Below are positions 45,895-54,100 of a stretch of DNA of 64,000 bases, in pieces. Made by a program: the position numbers and the translations under genes. Position 1 is the first letter of the stretch, and every line of letters starts with the position of its first letter. Under the pieces are notes generated by a model. That model was given only the letters and a program-made list of their open reading frames with translations, did no database searches and was not told the DNA's origin. Where the stretch lies: contig NZ_JABWRD020000001.1 in the NCBI RefSeq assembly GCF_014268785.2, forward strand, positions 1,873,001-1,937,000, read 5' to 3'. Source of the stretch: Pseudomonas shirazensis. Lineage in GTDB: Bacteria; Pseudomonadota; Gammaproteobacteria; Pseudomonadales; Pseudomonadaceae.

Positions 45895-46639
45895 GGTACG
45901 CACAGATGGCAGCCCGCGCGGGTTGCCATCAATCCCTGCTCGTTTTCCCGCCATAGACGGCTGATAAAGTCATATGGCACTCGTCCGATCGGATGCATGC
46001 TCCAGCGCCCGTTGAACTGCCAAGGGCGCAAATGCCATTTTTCGTAATCACTTCACCTCTAGTCGCCTCGTTCGAGCCCTGTCAGGGTGATCGCGGGCGA
46101 AACTGCGGGCTTCTTGGTAGACTACGGCATCCTTCCAGGCTGGTAAGGGCGATGCAGCTAACCGATCCGTCAGCCTTATTATTTGCTCTCATTGTTGCCA
46201 TCTCGACGGAGCCGGCGCGCCCAGCAGTGGAACCGCTCTCTCCGCTGTCATAACAAGGCGCCTACTCGTAGAAATGGTACGGACATGCGTAGACCAGAAT
46301 GCCCCTAGAATCAGCCTCAAACCCACAAACCACGCGCTCTGAGCCGTCCCGCCGGTTCAGCGTTGCACCGATGATGGATTGGGACCATCTTCCCTGATCA
46401 ACCCGTAAACACTGCCCTAAAAAGATCCACGCACTCTTCTTGTACCAATTTTGTACCATCCACACGTCCTCCGCCCGAGGTTTTTCCTCTAAATCTTTCC
46501 CAGCTTTTTTGCCTTTTACCTCAGACACAGAAGTCAATCTCACTGTCTATTGCTTATCACGATAGCATTCTGCTATACATTGTCGTTAGATTTTCCACTG
46601 CTAAGCCGGCCTTAGCACTTTTTCTATTAAGGGATTAAA
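45895..46639. other. Junction region between core DNA and the accessory module
   Basis: 745 nt. Base composition drops in the right half, marking the left edge of the ParA/HEPN insertion. A possible small gene on the minus strand is listed separately (46262-46543). No integrase, tRNA or clear direct-repeat attachment site could be seen. Confidence 0.5.
46262..46543 (-). CDS. Possible small hypothetical protein
   Basis: 93 codons opening with GTG. Content: RVDQGRWSQSIIGATLNRRDG and ERVVCGFEADSRG. No family recognised, no strong Shine-Dalgarno, and the start is uncertain. Listed because it is the only open frame of size in the junction. It is divergent from the ParA-like gene. Confidence 0.3.
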   Translation of the reverse strand: MRLTSVSEVKGKKAGKDLEEKPRAEDVWMVQNWYKKSAWIFLGQCLRVDQGRWSQSIIGATLNRRDGSERVVCGFEADSRGILVYACPYHFYE

Positions 46640-47668
46640 ATGGCTAAACGACTTGTATTGTTCAACCACAAGGGCGGCGTGAGCAAGACCACCACTGTCT
46701 ATAACATTGGATGGATGCTTGCAGAGCAAGGGTACAAAGTCCTGCTAGTAGATGCCGACCCACAATGCAATCTATCAAGCCTAATACTCGGCGACGACTT
46801 TGACGAGTACTATATCAATGACGCCACCCGCGACCAAAATATCAAAGATGGTGTAGCACCTGCCTTTAAAGGCAAACCAACCCCTATTCAAGCGATAACA
46901 TGCAAAAGTCCAGAGAGGCAACCCAACCTTAAGCTTCTTGCTGGGCACGCCACTTTATCCGAATATGACGCATCGCTTACCTTTGCACAAAACTCTAACG
47001 CACTGGCTACTCTTCAAAACCTACCAGGCGCATTCAACGAGTTAATTCAAAAAGTTGAAGCGGCAAACGATATCGACTATACAATCATTGACCTTAACCC
47101 AGGTCTAAGCGCTATCAATCAGAATCTATTTCTGAACGCAGACTTTTTCCTTATCCCAACAAACCCCGACCCCTTCTCGATTATGGCGCTTGAGACGCTA
47201 CAAACGATCTTCCCGAGATGGGCATCGTGGAAGGTCCAAAACGAACAGGCCTTCCAAGACTCTGCCTATCCATTACGGCCTGGACTTCCCAAATTTTTAG
47301 GCACTTCCATCCAGCGCTTTAATGTCAGGAAGGGTCGACCAGCTGCGCCATACAGAGACAACATTGCAGAGATCAACGCCGTTACTCGGGACCGACTGTT
47401 CCCAACGCTTGAGGCTGCAGGCCTTACCCTTAAACCCACCGATTACCCACAACACCTTACTAATGACGGTTTCTGCTTAGGTCACATCCAAGATTTTGGC
47501 TCATTATTGCAACGTTCGCATATTGCAGGTGTTCCTGTATTTATCTTAAACAAAGAAGAATTGGCTGACACCGGCGTTGTGCTGGACAACGCAATGGCTA
47601 AACGAGATCAACTACATCAACAGTTCGTCCAGATCGCGCAAACTCTAGTTACATTGATGAACAATTAA
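46640..47668 (+). CDS. ParA-like deviant Walker ATPase
   Basis: 342 aa. KGGVSKTT (residues 11-18) is the ParA deviant Walker A with the signature Lys, followed by VDADPQCNLSS (37-47, switch I) and YTIIDLNPG (Walker B, about residue 147). FLIPTNPDPFSIMALE is the later switch region. The C-terminal third is unusual, with FLGTSIQRFNVRKGRP and no ParB-recognition features. Codon use is AT-rich compared with flanks. It ends 2 nt before the HEPN gene, so the pair is a coupled operon. No ParB or partition site is present. Confidence 0.9.
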   Translation: MAKRLVLFNHKGGVSKTTTVYNIGWMLAEQGYKVLLVDADPQCNLSSLILGDDFDEYYINDATRDQNIKDGVAPAFKGKPTPIQAITCKSPERQPNLKLLAGHATLSEYDASLTFAQNSNALATLQNLPGAFNELIQKVEAANDIDYTIIDLNPGLSAINQNLFLNADFFLIPTNPDPFSIMALETLQTIFPRWASWKVQNEQAFQDSAYPLRPGLPKFLGTSIQRFNVRKGRPAAPYRDNIAEINAVTRDRLFPTLEAAGLTLKPTDYPQHLTNDGFCLGHIQDFGSLLQRSHIAGVPVFILNKEELADTGVVLDNAMAKRDQLHQQFVQIAQTLVTLMNN

Positions 47669-47670
47669 AT

Positions 47671-48279
47671 ATGCGAAATGCTCAACTTGTTTTTCAAAAA
47701 AATATCAAACAAGCGAACGATCTAGGTGTAATTTACGACCACCTCACTGAGCTAGTTCATATTCGCGAGCCATTCGACGATTTATTGCGCTATCAGCTTG
47801 TCTACTCAGTGAGTGCATTTGACAAGCTAATACACGACTTAATCAGAATAGGGATGGTGCAGATCTTTGAAGGATCAAGACCCACCACACCTAAATATGC
47901 TAACGAAGGCATCGCACTTCAGCACCTAACGGACTTATCGCCCGGTGCAATACCTCCGCCAGGCGCTAAATTCGAAGAGCTAGTCCGAGAGAAACTCAGC
48001 ATACTGTCGTTCCAAGACCCGACAAAAGTCGCTGAGGGCTTGAGCTTTATATGGAAAGAAACTCAAAAATGGCAAGTACTAGGGAACAAAGTCGGACTCA
48101 CCGACAAAGATGCAAAGCTCAACCTTAAACTTATAGTGACCAGACGAAACGCTATAGTCCATGAGGCAGACCTTGATCCGATAACCAGCTTCAAACAGCC
48201 TATTACGAGAAACGAAGCCGCTGATGCTGCTGCTTACCTGCTCAATCTTGGGAACGCCATCTGCGACTTAGTCACATAA
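47671..48279 (+). CDS. HEPN domain protein (putative RNase, RiboL-PSP-HEPN-like)
   Basis: 202 aa, helical. The conserved R-N-x3-H signature of HEPN ribonucleases is seen in RRNAIVHEAD (Arg159, Asn160, His164) and the N-terminal helices DLLRYQLVYSVSAFDKLIHDLI match the family's first helix pair, in which an acidic residue is usually conserved. HEPN proteins with an NTPase partner are common in phage defence and toxin-antitoxin modules. Two nt after the ParA-like stop. AT-rich codon use as in its partner. Confidence 0.82.
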   Translation: MRNAQLVFQKNIKQANDLGVIYDHLTELVHIREPFDDLLRYQLVYSVSAFDKLIHDLIRIGMVQIFEGSRPTTPKYANEGIALQHLTDLSPGAIPPPGAKFEELVREKLSILSFQDPTKVAEGLSFIWKETQKWQVLGNKVGLTDKDAKLNLKLIVTRRNAIVHEADLDPITSFKQPITRNEAADAAAYLLNLGNAICDLVT

Positions 48280-48296
48280 AGCAACAACCTGCCCCC

Positions 48297-48345
48297 CCCC
48301 AAAAAAAAGGCGCCCCTCTTCGGAAATGAGGTGTGGGCGTTTTTC
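48297..48345 (+). terminator. Terminator of the ParA/HEPN operon
   Basis: A C-rich, A-rich lead, then CGCCC-CTC pairing with GAG-GTGT-GGGCG (one bulge), then TTTTTC. It follows the HEPN stop by about 20 nt, and faces the 3' end of the convergent umuC. Confidence 0.6.
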
Positions 48346-48423
48346 AATATATATGGCTACCCTCACCGTCATCCACTGGGGCCGTGGACTGCCCTCGAGA
48401 TGTATCAGCAGTTAACCGCTGAC

Positions 48424-49698
48424 TCAACCTCTCACCGTCCAAAGTTGATCGATACGCGTGGTATACGATTGACTCATCATTTCCCGGCGCATCCCCCAAT
48501 CGGGGGTGCGGGGGACAGTTGCTGCATGCAAGGTGCCTCTTCCATACTTGCCGTTGATCTCGTCCAGTACTGACATTAAGCGGTCGCTCGCCACCGGCTG
48601 CGTGACCGCAAATAGATCATCGCTGAATTCGCCAGGCTGTCGCAGATCCAGCAGAAGCACCTCTGCCTTGCTGTACCGAAAACCGGGCCTGTAGATCCGC
48701 GCAACTGCCTCCGTAGCAGCTCGCGTGAGTAGCAGCGTGTCGTTGGTAGGGTATGGCAGCTCAACCAAAACGCCCTGGGCATAGCGGGCTTCATCGGGAT
48801 TGAACATGCCGGTGCGGATACTCACTCGAATGCGCTTGCACACTGATCCCTGAGCACGCAGCTTCTCCGCCGCTCGCCCTGCGTAGGTGGCCACCGCCTG
48901 CTTTATCGGAGCGATCTCGGTCAAACGCTTGCCGAACATCCGGCTGCAGCAGATCTCCTGCTTTGGCGGGTCAGCCTCCTCAAGCTCGAGGCAAGGTGTG
49001 CCGGCGAGCTCCCTGGCTGTCTTCTCGACCACAACACTGAACTTTTGGCGCAGCGTCCATGGATCAGCTTTGGCAAGATCCATTGCAGTGCGGATCCCCA
49101 TAGCCTCAAGGTGTGCGGTCATCCGCTTGCCGATTCCCCACACCTCTTTGACCTCGGTATTGCGCAGCACCCAGTCGCGCTTGAACGGATCGCAGATATC
49201 AACCACCCCTCCGGTTTCCGCCTGCAGGCGCTTAGCGGTGTGATTGGCCAGCTTTGCCAACGTCTTTGTGCGTGCGATACCAACCCCTACAGGAATGCCG
49301 GTGCACCTAAGGATCTTGGCCCGCATGTCACGGCCGAACTGGGTCAGATTGCCAGGGATGCCGGTGAGATCTGCGAATGACTCATCGATCGAATACACCT
49401 CAGCTCCCGGAACCATCGCCTCGATCAGTGACATCACGCGCTCGCTGATGTCGCCATACAGGGCGTAGTTCGAGGAGAAAGCCACAATGCCATGCCGCCG
49501 CAGCTTTTCCTTGGCCTGGAAGAAAGGCTCACCCATTTTGACAAACGGCTTTGCATCGTAGGATCTGGCGATCACACAGCCGTCGTTATTGCTCAGGACG
49601 ACTATCGGCGTCTTGGCCAGGTCAGGCCGGAATACGCGCTCGCAGCTCGCATAAAACGAGTTGCAGTCGATGAGGGCGAACACCTGATCATTGCGCAT
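48424..49698 (-). CDS. umuC: Y-family DNA polymerase V catalytic subunit UmuC, tail-locus copy
   Basis: 424 aa, closely similar along its full length to the copy at 34756-36036. FALIDCNSFYASCE, YSIDESFADL and the little-finger domain are intact, so it should be active. It overlaps umuD by 11 nt, giving the normal umuDC operon order. SOS control comes from the LexA box at 50138. A second mutagenic polymerase on the cargo side of a tail locus could protect or mutate the host during induction. Confidence 0.94.
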   Translation of the reverse strand: MRNDQVFALIDCNSFYASCERVFRPDLAKTPIVVLSNNDGCVIARSYDAKPFVKMGEPFFQAKEKLRRHGIVAFSSNYALYGDISERVMSLIEAMVPGAEVYSIDESFADLTGIPGNLTQFGRDMRAKILRCTGIPVGVGIARTKTLAKLANHTAKRLQAETGGVVDICDPFKRDWVLRNTEVKEVWGIGKRMTAHLEAMGIRTAMDLAKADPWTLRQKFSVVVEKTARELAGTPCLELEEADPPKQEICCSRMFGKRLTEIAPIKQAVATYAGRAAEKLRAQGSVCKRIRVSIRTGMFNPDEARYAQGVLVELPYPTNDTLLLTRAATEAVARIYRPGFRYSKAEVLLLDLRQPGEFSDDLFAVTQPVASDRLMSVLDEINGKYGRGTLHAATVPRTPDWGMRREMMSQSYTTRIDQLWTVRG

Positions 49699-50116
49699 GG
49701 TCGCGCACGCTGTAGCGAACCACGCCCCAGATCATCAGGTCATCGCCCTCCATGACGTGGCGGGGCGGATAGGCTGGATTCTCCGACTGCAGGATCAGCG
49801 CGCCGTCACGGCGGTACAACCTTTTGCAGACAGGCTCAGCATTGATTGCAGCAATCACGATGTCTCCGTGTTCGGCTTCATTGCTACGGTCCACGATCAG
49901 GAGATCACCGGAATGGATCCCGGCGCCCTGCATGCTGTCACCCTCGACCTGCACCAGGTAGACGTGAGGGGCACGGAGGTCGAATAGCTCATCGAGGGAA
50001 ATATGCCGCTCAAGGTGGTCCGCTGCTGGTGAGGGAAACCCCGCTGGCACGCGGAAGGAGTAGACGGGCAACAACGCAGGTCCGCCCGTGGGCGTCCCAA
50101 GAAAGGTGATGGTCAT
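49688..50116 (-). CDS. umuD: UmuD-type S24 protein, tail-locus copy
   Basis: 142 aa. Cleavage site PAGFPSPAADH (Ala-Gly), nucleophile Ser in VEGDSMQGAG and general-base Lys in PVCKRLY are all present. Closely related to the chromosomal UmuD, differing mainly in the N-terminal 20 residues. LexA box 22 nt upstream of the ATG. Confidence 0.93.
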   Translation of the reverse strand: MTITFLGTPTGGPALLPVYSFRVPAGFPSPAADHLERHISLDELFDLRAPHVYLVQVEGDSMQGAGIHSGDLLIVDRSNEAEHGDIVIAAINAEPVCKRLYRRDGALILQSENPAYPPRHVMEGDDLMIWGVVRYSVRDHAQ

Positions 50117-50137
50117 GGCAGGTCAGTCCAACTCAAA

Positions 50138-50153
50138 CTGTATATTCATACAG
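50138..50153. promoter_or_regulatory. LexA box shared by tail-locus umuDC and SRAP
   Basis: CTGTATATTCATACAG, perfect CTGT-N8-ACAG, located between the divergent umuD (start 50116) and SRAP (start 50221). Confidence 0.9.
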
Positions 50154-50220
50154 TAAACTAGTAGGACTGATTCCGGTCAATACCAATACGATGAGAAGCC
50201 GATCAACGTCGAGGTGGGTT

Positions 50221-50925
50221 ATGTGCGGACGGTACTCGATCTACGAGTCAATGGATCACTATCTCCAGCAGCTATCGCTGGATCTTGTGGTGATCAACGG
50301 CTACGACCATGAGCGGATCAACCGCTACAACGTGGCGCCGTCAACTCGCGTCGAGTTGATTCGCCCGAGCGAGGGCGGCGTCTGCGTTGACCGAGTGAAA
50401 TGGGGATGGTCGCCCTTTTGGGCGAAGGGGAAGCGCCTCGACCCCATCAATGCGCGGGCCGAGACTGTGGTGACGGGAAAGTTTTTCAAATCGCTTTGGC
50501 CGGGTGGCCGGGCGTTGGCGCCTGCTAATGGGTGGTTTGAATGGATCCCAGACCCAAGTGACTCGAAGCGCAAGCAGCCCTACTACATCACTGCGGCAAA
50601 CGATGAACCGTTGTACTTTGCGGCGCTGGCTGAGGTTCACCCCGGTCTAGAACCCGATGACCGAGATGGCTTTGTGATCATCACTGCTGCAGCTGATCAG
50701 GGTCTGCTCGATATCCATGACCGTAAGCCGCTCGTGCTGACGCCTGAGCTTGCACGCGAGTGGATCGCCCAAGGCACCACAGCTGAACGGGCCGAGGAGA
50801 TCGTGCAGACCGGCTGCCGACCTGCTACGGACTTCAGGTGGTACCCAGTGAGCAAGCAGGTAGGGAATGTCCGCAACCAGGGCGAAGAGCTTATAGAGGA
50901 AGTCCCGGTGCGGTCGCTAGAATAG
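50221..50925 (+). CDS. SOS response-associated peptidase (SRAP/HMCES), tail-locus copy
   Basis: 234 aa. MCGRYSIYES exposes Cys2; YNVAPST, WGWSPFW, NARAETV, ANGWFEW and DIHDRKPLVL give the full SRAP site. A GAGGTG site precedes the ATG; a start at 50191 would bury the catalytic Cys and is unlikely. Close relative of the gene at 36573. It is the only plus-strand gene in the tail locus, divergent from umuDC, and converges with the methylase gene (the two stops are 9 nt apart, overlapping). Confidence 0.92.
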   Translation: MCGRYSIYESMDHYLQQLSLDLVVINGYDHERINRYNVAPSTRVELIRPSEGGVCVDRVKWGWSPFWAKGKRLDPINARAETVVTGKFFKSLWPGGRALAPANGWFEWIPDPSDSKRKQPYYITAANDEPLYFAALAEVHPGLEPDDRDGFVIITAAADQGLLDIHDRKPLVLTPELAREWIAQGTTAERAEEIVQTGCRPATDFRWYPVSKQVGNVRNQGEELIEEVPVRSLE

Positions 50926-51711
50926 CTGCCCCAGTCCTGCCGGTTGCCAATTCATAATCACCAGCTCGCCTGTAACTTCAGCTTTTCCCTGCCGCTGGTT
51001 GGCCGTGGTATAGCGGATGTCGACGCACTCGAAGTGGAAGCCGTCAAAAGCTCGCCGGATGTCTGGGTGATCGTTGATGCTAACCATCACCCTACCCTTG
51101 CAACGGCGCATGAAGTCGGCCATGCGCTCGTATTCCACGAACGGAAAATCCACGCCATAGCCTGCGGTTTGCCAGTACGGCGGGTCCATGTAGAAGAACG
51201 TGTGCGCTCGATCATAGCGCTCGGCGCAGTCGAGCCAAGGCAGATTCTCGACGTAAGTCCCGGCGAGGCGCTGCCACGCGGCAGACAGGTTCTCCTCGAT
51301 ACGCAACAGGTTGATGGCCGGGCCGGTGGTGGCGGTGCCGAACGTCTGCCCAGTGACCTTGCCGCCGAATGCATGCTGCTGCAGGTAGAAGAAACGGGCA
51401 GCGCGCTGGATGTCGGTCAGCGTCTCAGGTCGGGTCATCTTCTGCCACTCGAAGATCTGCCGCGAACTGAGCGCCCACTTGAACTGGCGCACGAACTCCT
51501 CCAGATGGTTCTGCACAACACGGTACAGGGTGACCAGGTCACCGTTCAGATCGTTCAGCACTTCCACGGGCGCTGCCTGGGGGCGCATGAAGAACAACGC
51601 GGCGCCGCCGGCGAAGACTTCGACGTAGCATTCGTGAGGGGGAAAAAGAGGGATCAAGCGGTCGGCCAGGCGGCGTTTGCCACCCATCCAGGGAATGATT
51701 GGAGAGGTCAT
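50917..51711 (-). CDS. DNA adenine methyltransferase (D12 class)
   Basis: 264 aa. PWMGGKRRLADRL (residues 7-19) is the AdoMet-binding motif I variant, VEVFAGGAALFF follows, and the catalytic DPPY lies in FFYMDPPYW (about residue 172). Gly-rich and C-terminal target region are complete. D12 enzymes methylate adenine, often GATC; the recognition sequence here cannot be read. No restriction endonuclease lies next to it. A LexA box sits 17 nt upstream, so it is DNA-damage inducible, which is unusual for a methylase. Confidence 0.92.
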   Translation of the reverse strand: MTSPIIPWMGGKRRLADRLIPLFPPHECYVEVFAGGAALFFMRPQAAPVEVLNDLNGDLVTLYRVVQNHLEEFVRQFKWALSSRQIFEWQKMTRPETLTDIQRAARFFYLQQHAFGGKVTGQTFGTATTGPAINLLRIEENLSAAWQRLAGTYVENLPWLDCAERYDRAHTFFYMDPPYWQTAGYGVDFPFVEYERMADFMRRCKGRVMVSINDHPDIRRAFDGFHFECVDIRYTTANQRQGKAEVTGELVIMNWQPAGLGQLF

Positions 51712-51728
51712 GGGTTCGCAAGTCTTTA

Positions 51729-51744
51729 CTGTATGGATAGACAG
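51729..51744. promoter_or_regulatory. LexA box upstream of the adenine methylase
   Basis: CTGTATGGATAGACAG, perfect CTGT-N8-ACAG, ending 17 nt from the methylase start codon. Confidence 0.88.
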
Positions 51745-51867
51745 GTGTTAGGCTCGCCGCGCTTTGTGCACGGAGCGAGAGCCTCGGCTGGACTTGCAGG
51801 AAGGGTCTGCGGGTTCGGCGGGCCGGCTGGGGTGTAGACGCACCCTCGCCGGCTCGCTCTTTTCAAT

Positions 51868-53568
51868 TCAAAGAATGTTCTGGTAACTCTCGTACTGCTC
51901 ATCCATCGTCATCAACGGCGCAAGTCGATGCTCATTTAATCGAGATTTAGATCTAATCATCCGAAGCGCCTCGTATGCATTCATAAATATTCCTTTTGCA
52001 GAACCAGGGACAGCGTCATCGAAGATATTAGACGAACCGCTAGCCGAGAGTAACAATTTAACTACCGCCTTAAAATCCGTGGTAGTGGGCGAAGTCAAGT
52101 AATCTAAAAAATCTGCCGAACTACTATTACACAATACGGCAACGGATGCGGCAGTCGATCTTTTAGTCAACAGATGCTCTAAAGCCACTTTCAAAGACAT
52201 TGTCGAACCGAAGCCAGCGAAATAGTTATCCAGGGCGGCCCGAATCCGTTCATCTCTAGGTTCATCCCACAAGTCCTCCCGATCAGCCAGAGTACGAACA
52301 CGGTTTAAATTCTCAAAAAACCGTATTATAAGAGCATTAGCCTCATCATTCATACCCATATCACGATATAGATGGACCACCCCATCTAAACGCTCGACAG
52401 ACATATGCTCAAAGTAACTATCAAGAGCTAGCCTGAAGCTCTCGAAAATCGTTTCTTGGGTTTTAGAAAAGTTATTATGGTAGTCCATCCACGCCATACG
52501 ATATTCGTATTCGGCATCAGCGATTCCAGCCTGATGCTCGGCAGCAGCAGCAATATTTGATATCAGTTCAGAGTCAACATATCCTTGACGCACTAAACTT
52601 ATGACCGCCCTATCCAAATCAGACGTGAAGAAATACCCATAGTTCCGCAAGGTTTGAACCTGAGCCTGCTTAGCCTCGAGCTCTTCCAGTTCAGAGCCCG
52701 TGGCGCCACCAAGCGGCGTTTCTACTGTTCCCTCGAAATGCTCAAGCTCCTCCAATGTAATTGGACTCAATTCCCCGCCGTACCGGGCAAGTACCGCCAA
52801 GGCGATTGTGCTGCTAATATCCGACCATAACCGTGCGTTCTGAACCTTGACAGCATCGCGCAGATAATCGTAGTAAAACTTAATCTTCCGAATCAACCTT
52901 ACATTCGTCAAACCTAGCTTAACCACCCTATCAATAATATCTTTCTGCTCGGCCCCATCACCAAACACAACCCTAACACTCTCCGCACTAGCCGGTTGAT
53001 ACTCCACCTCATATGAAAATACTTTTTCGCGATACTCAGAAAACTCCGAACCCTCACCCCCTAACTCATCCTCATTCAAAATGAGGATAACTTTACAGTT
53101 CCGCTTCTCTACAAGCATGGAAATAAGCCCTAAAACTTCGGCATCGGACAGCCCTTTGCTTTTTCTCTCAAAATCATCAATACATATCAGTGCATCATGA
53201 ATCGCAGCTGCTTGGTAGGTATCAACAATTGCACCTGCTCCTTTAACTCCCGACAATAGCTTGGTATTGCGACGCAGGAAACCTGCAATACTTTCTAACC
53301 GATCCTCAACGGATCTCACACCACCTGAATCGGCGGCATGTTCCTTCTTTAGGAGATTTTCATATATCGTACGCTTCAACTCTTTGAGACTGCTCAAGCC
53401 AAATAAAGAGACATATGAATAATAAGTTGCACCCAGACTTTCTTTTTTCCTCTTAAGCACCCCTTCCCAAAGAAACGTCTTACCTACTCCCCACTTACCT
53501 TTAAGAACAATTGCAGACCGCTCTGAAGATACGGCAAAGTTCTCTAGTGCTTCCTTGACAACGGACAT
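51868..53568 (-). CDS. KAP-like P-loop NTPase, putative phage-defence or regulatory protein
   Basis: 566 aa. Walker A GKWGVGKT (residues 24-31) and Walker B ALICIDDFER (about 126-135) with the D-D-F-E-R ending of KAP/STAND-like NTPases, then an ILILNEDEL sensor segment. The remaining 350 residues are helical with no recognised domain and no membrane insertion, unlike classic KAP proteins. Codon use is more AT-rich than the tail genes on either side, so it is a recent arrival. Located between the methylase and the lysis genes, which is a typical moron position. Confidence 0.75.
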   Translation of the reverse strand: MSVVKEALENFAVSSERSAIVLKGKWGVGKTFLWEGVLKRKKESLGATYYSYVSLFGLSSLKELKRTIYENLLKKEHAADSGGVRSVEDRLESIAGFLRRNTKLLSGVKGAGAIVDTYQAAAIHDALICIDDFERKSKGLSDAEVLGLISMLVEKRNCKVILILNEDELGGEGSEFSEYREKVFSYEVEYQPASAESVRVVFGDGAEQKDIIDRVVKLGLTNVRLIRKIKFYYDYLRDAVKVQNARLWSDISSTIALAVLARYGGELSPITLEELEHFEGTVETPLGGATGSELEELEAKQAQVQTLRNYGYFFTSDLDRAVISLVRQGYVDSELISNIAAAAEHQAGIADAEYEYRMAWMDYHNNFSKTQETIFESFRLALDSYFEHMSVERLDGVVHLYRDMGMNDEANALIIRFFENLNRVRTLADREDLWDEPRDERIRAALDNYFAGFGSTMSLKVALEHLLTKRSTAASVAVLCNSSSADFLDYLTSPTTTDFKAVVKLLLSASGSSNIFDDAVPGSAKGIFMNAYEALRMIRSKSRLNEHRLAPLMTMDEQYESYQNIL

Positions 53569-53581
53569 GCTGTGACCCCAT

Positions 53582-54100
53582 TTATCTTTGTAAAGCTTTA
53601 ATATAGTTCTGACACGCTTGTAACGCGATCAGTCCTCGATCGCCTTCGTCGGTGATGGCGATAATTCGTTGAGCATGCGCTGGGTCAAGGTAGGCTCGTA
53701 CGGCTCCATGTACCACGCTTCCGGCGCTGGTGGCGGTTGGCACCCCAGAGCCACCACCCTCGGCTGTGGTTGCGGCGAGGATGACTGACAGCCGTAGATC
53801 AGCAGTAGCGAGCCTGTCACGCAGGCGAGCTTGAGTAGTTTGAGCATCGCTCATCTCCTTCCAGTGGTTGCCCGCAATGGACTTCAAACGATCTTCCAGA
53901 CCGCGACGATGCTCCTGTTCTTCAGCCTGCCATTTAATGACCGCCGCAGCTGCGCCTTCACGCTCGAGCCGATACTCGCCAGCCTGGTCAGCCAGCGCTT
54001 TTTCGTAGTGGTTGTCCTGCCAAAGCCATGCACCACGAGCGCCGAGGTATGCGCCAAGCGACAGCGCGAGGACTGCTAAACGCCAACCCAGCGCGCTCAC
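53582..54100 (-). CDS. Rz-like inner-membrane spanin (lysis protein)
   Basis: 172 aa with one N-terminal membrane helix (WRLAVLALSLGAYLGARGAW) and a long periplasmic coiled coil (about residues 35-110), the layout of i-spanins of the Rz type. It acts with an outer-membrane lipoprotein to fuse the membranes at the last step of lysis. It overlaps the endolysin gene by 4 nt and contains the Rz1 gene in another frame. Confidence 0.85.
   Translation of the reverse strand: MSALGWRLAVLALSLGAYLGARGAWLWQDNHYEKALADQAGEYRLEREGAAAAVIKWQAEEQEHRRGLEDRLKSIAGNHWKEMSDAQTTQARLRDRLATADLRLSVILAATTAEGGGSGVPTATSAGSVVHGAVRAYLDPAHAQRIIAITDEGDRGLIALQACQNYIKALQR
53629..53847 (-). CDS. Rz1-like outer-membrane spanin lipoprotein, nested in Rz
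   Basis: 72 aa in a different frame inside Rz. Lipobox LLIYGC (lipidated Cys20), then a proline-rich mature part (SSPQPQPR, QPPPAPEAW), the expected design of Rz1. Embedded Rz1 genes are well known from lambda and from pseudomonad tailocins. Its reading frame is the strongest support that both proteins are real. Confidence 0.8.
   Translation of the reverse strand: MLKLLKLACVTGSLLLIYGCQSSSPQPQPRVVALGCQPPPAPEAWYMEPYEPTLTQRMLNELSPSPTKAIED

Noticed and set aside
45895..46639. Attachment site at the left edge of the accessory region
   Set aside because: No tRNA end or direct repeat could be matched within the window.
46640..47668. ParA-like gene as plasmid or chromosome partition protein
   Set aside because: No ParB gene or parS-like repeat next to it and a HEPN gene is coupled to it.
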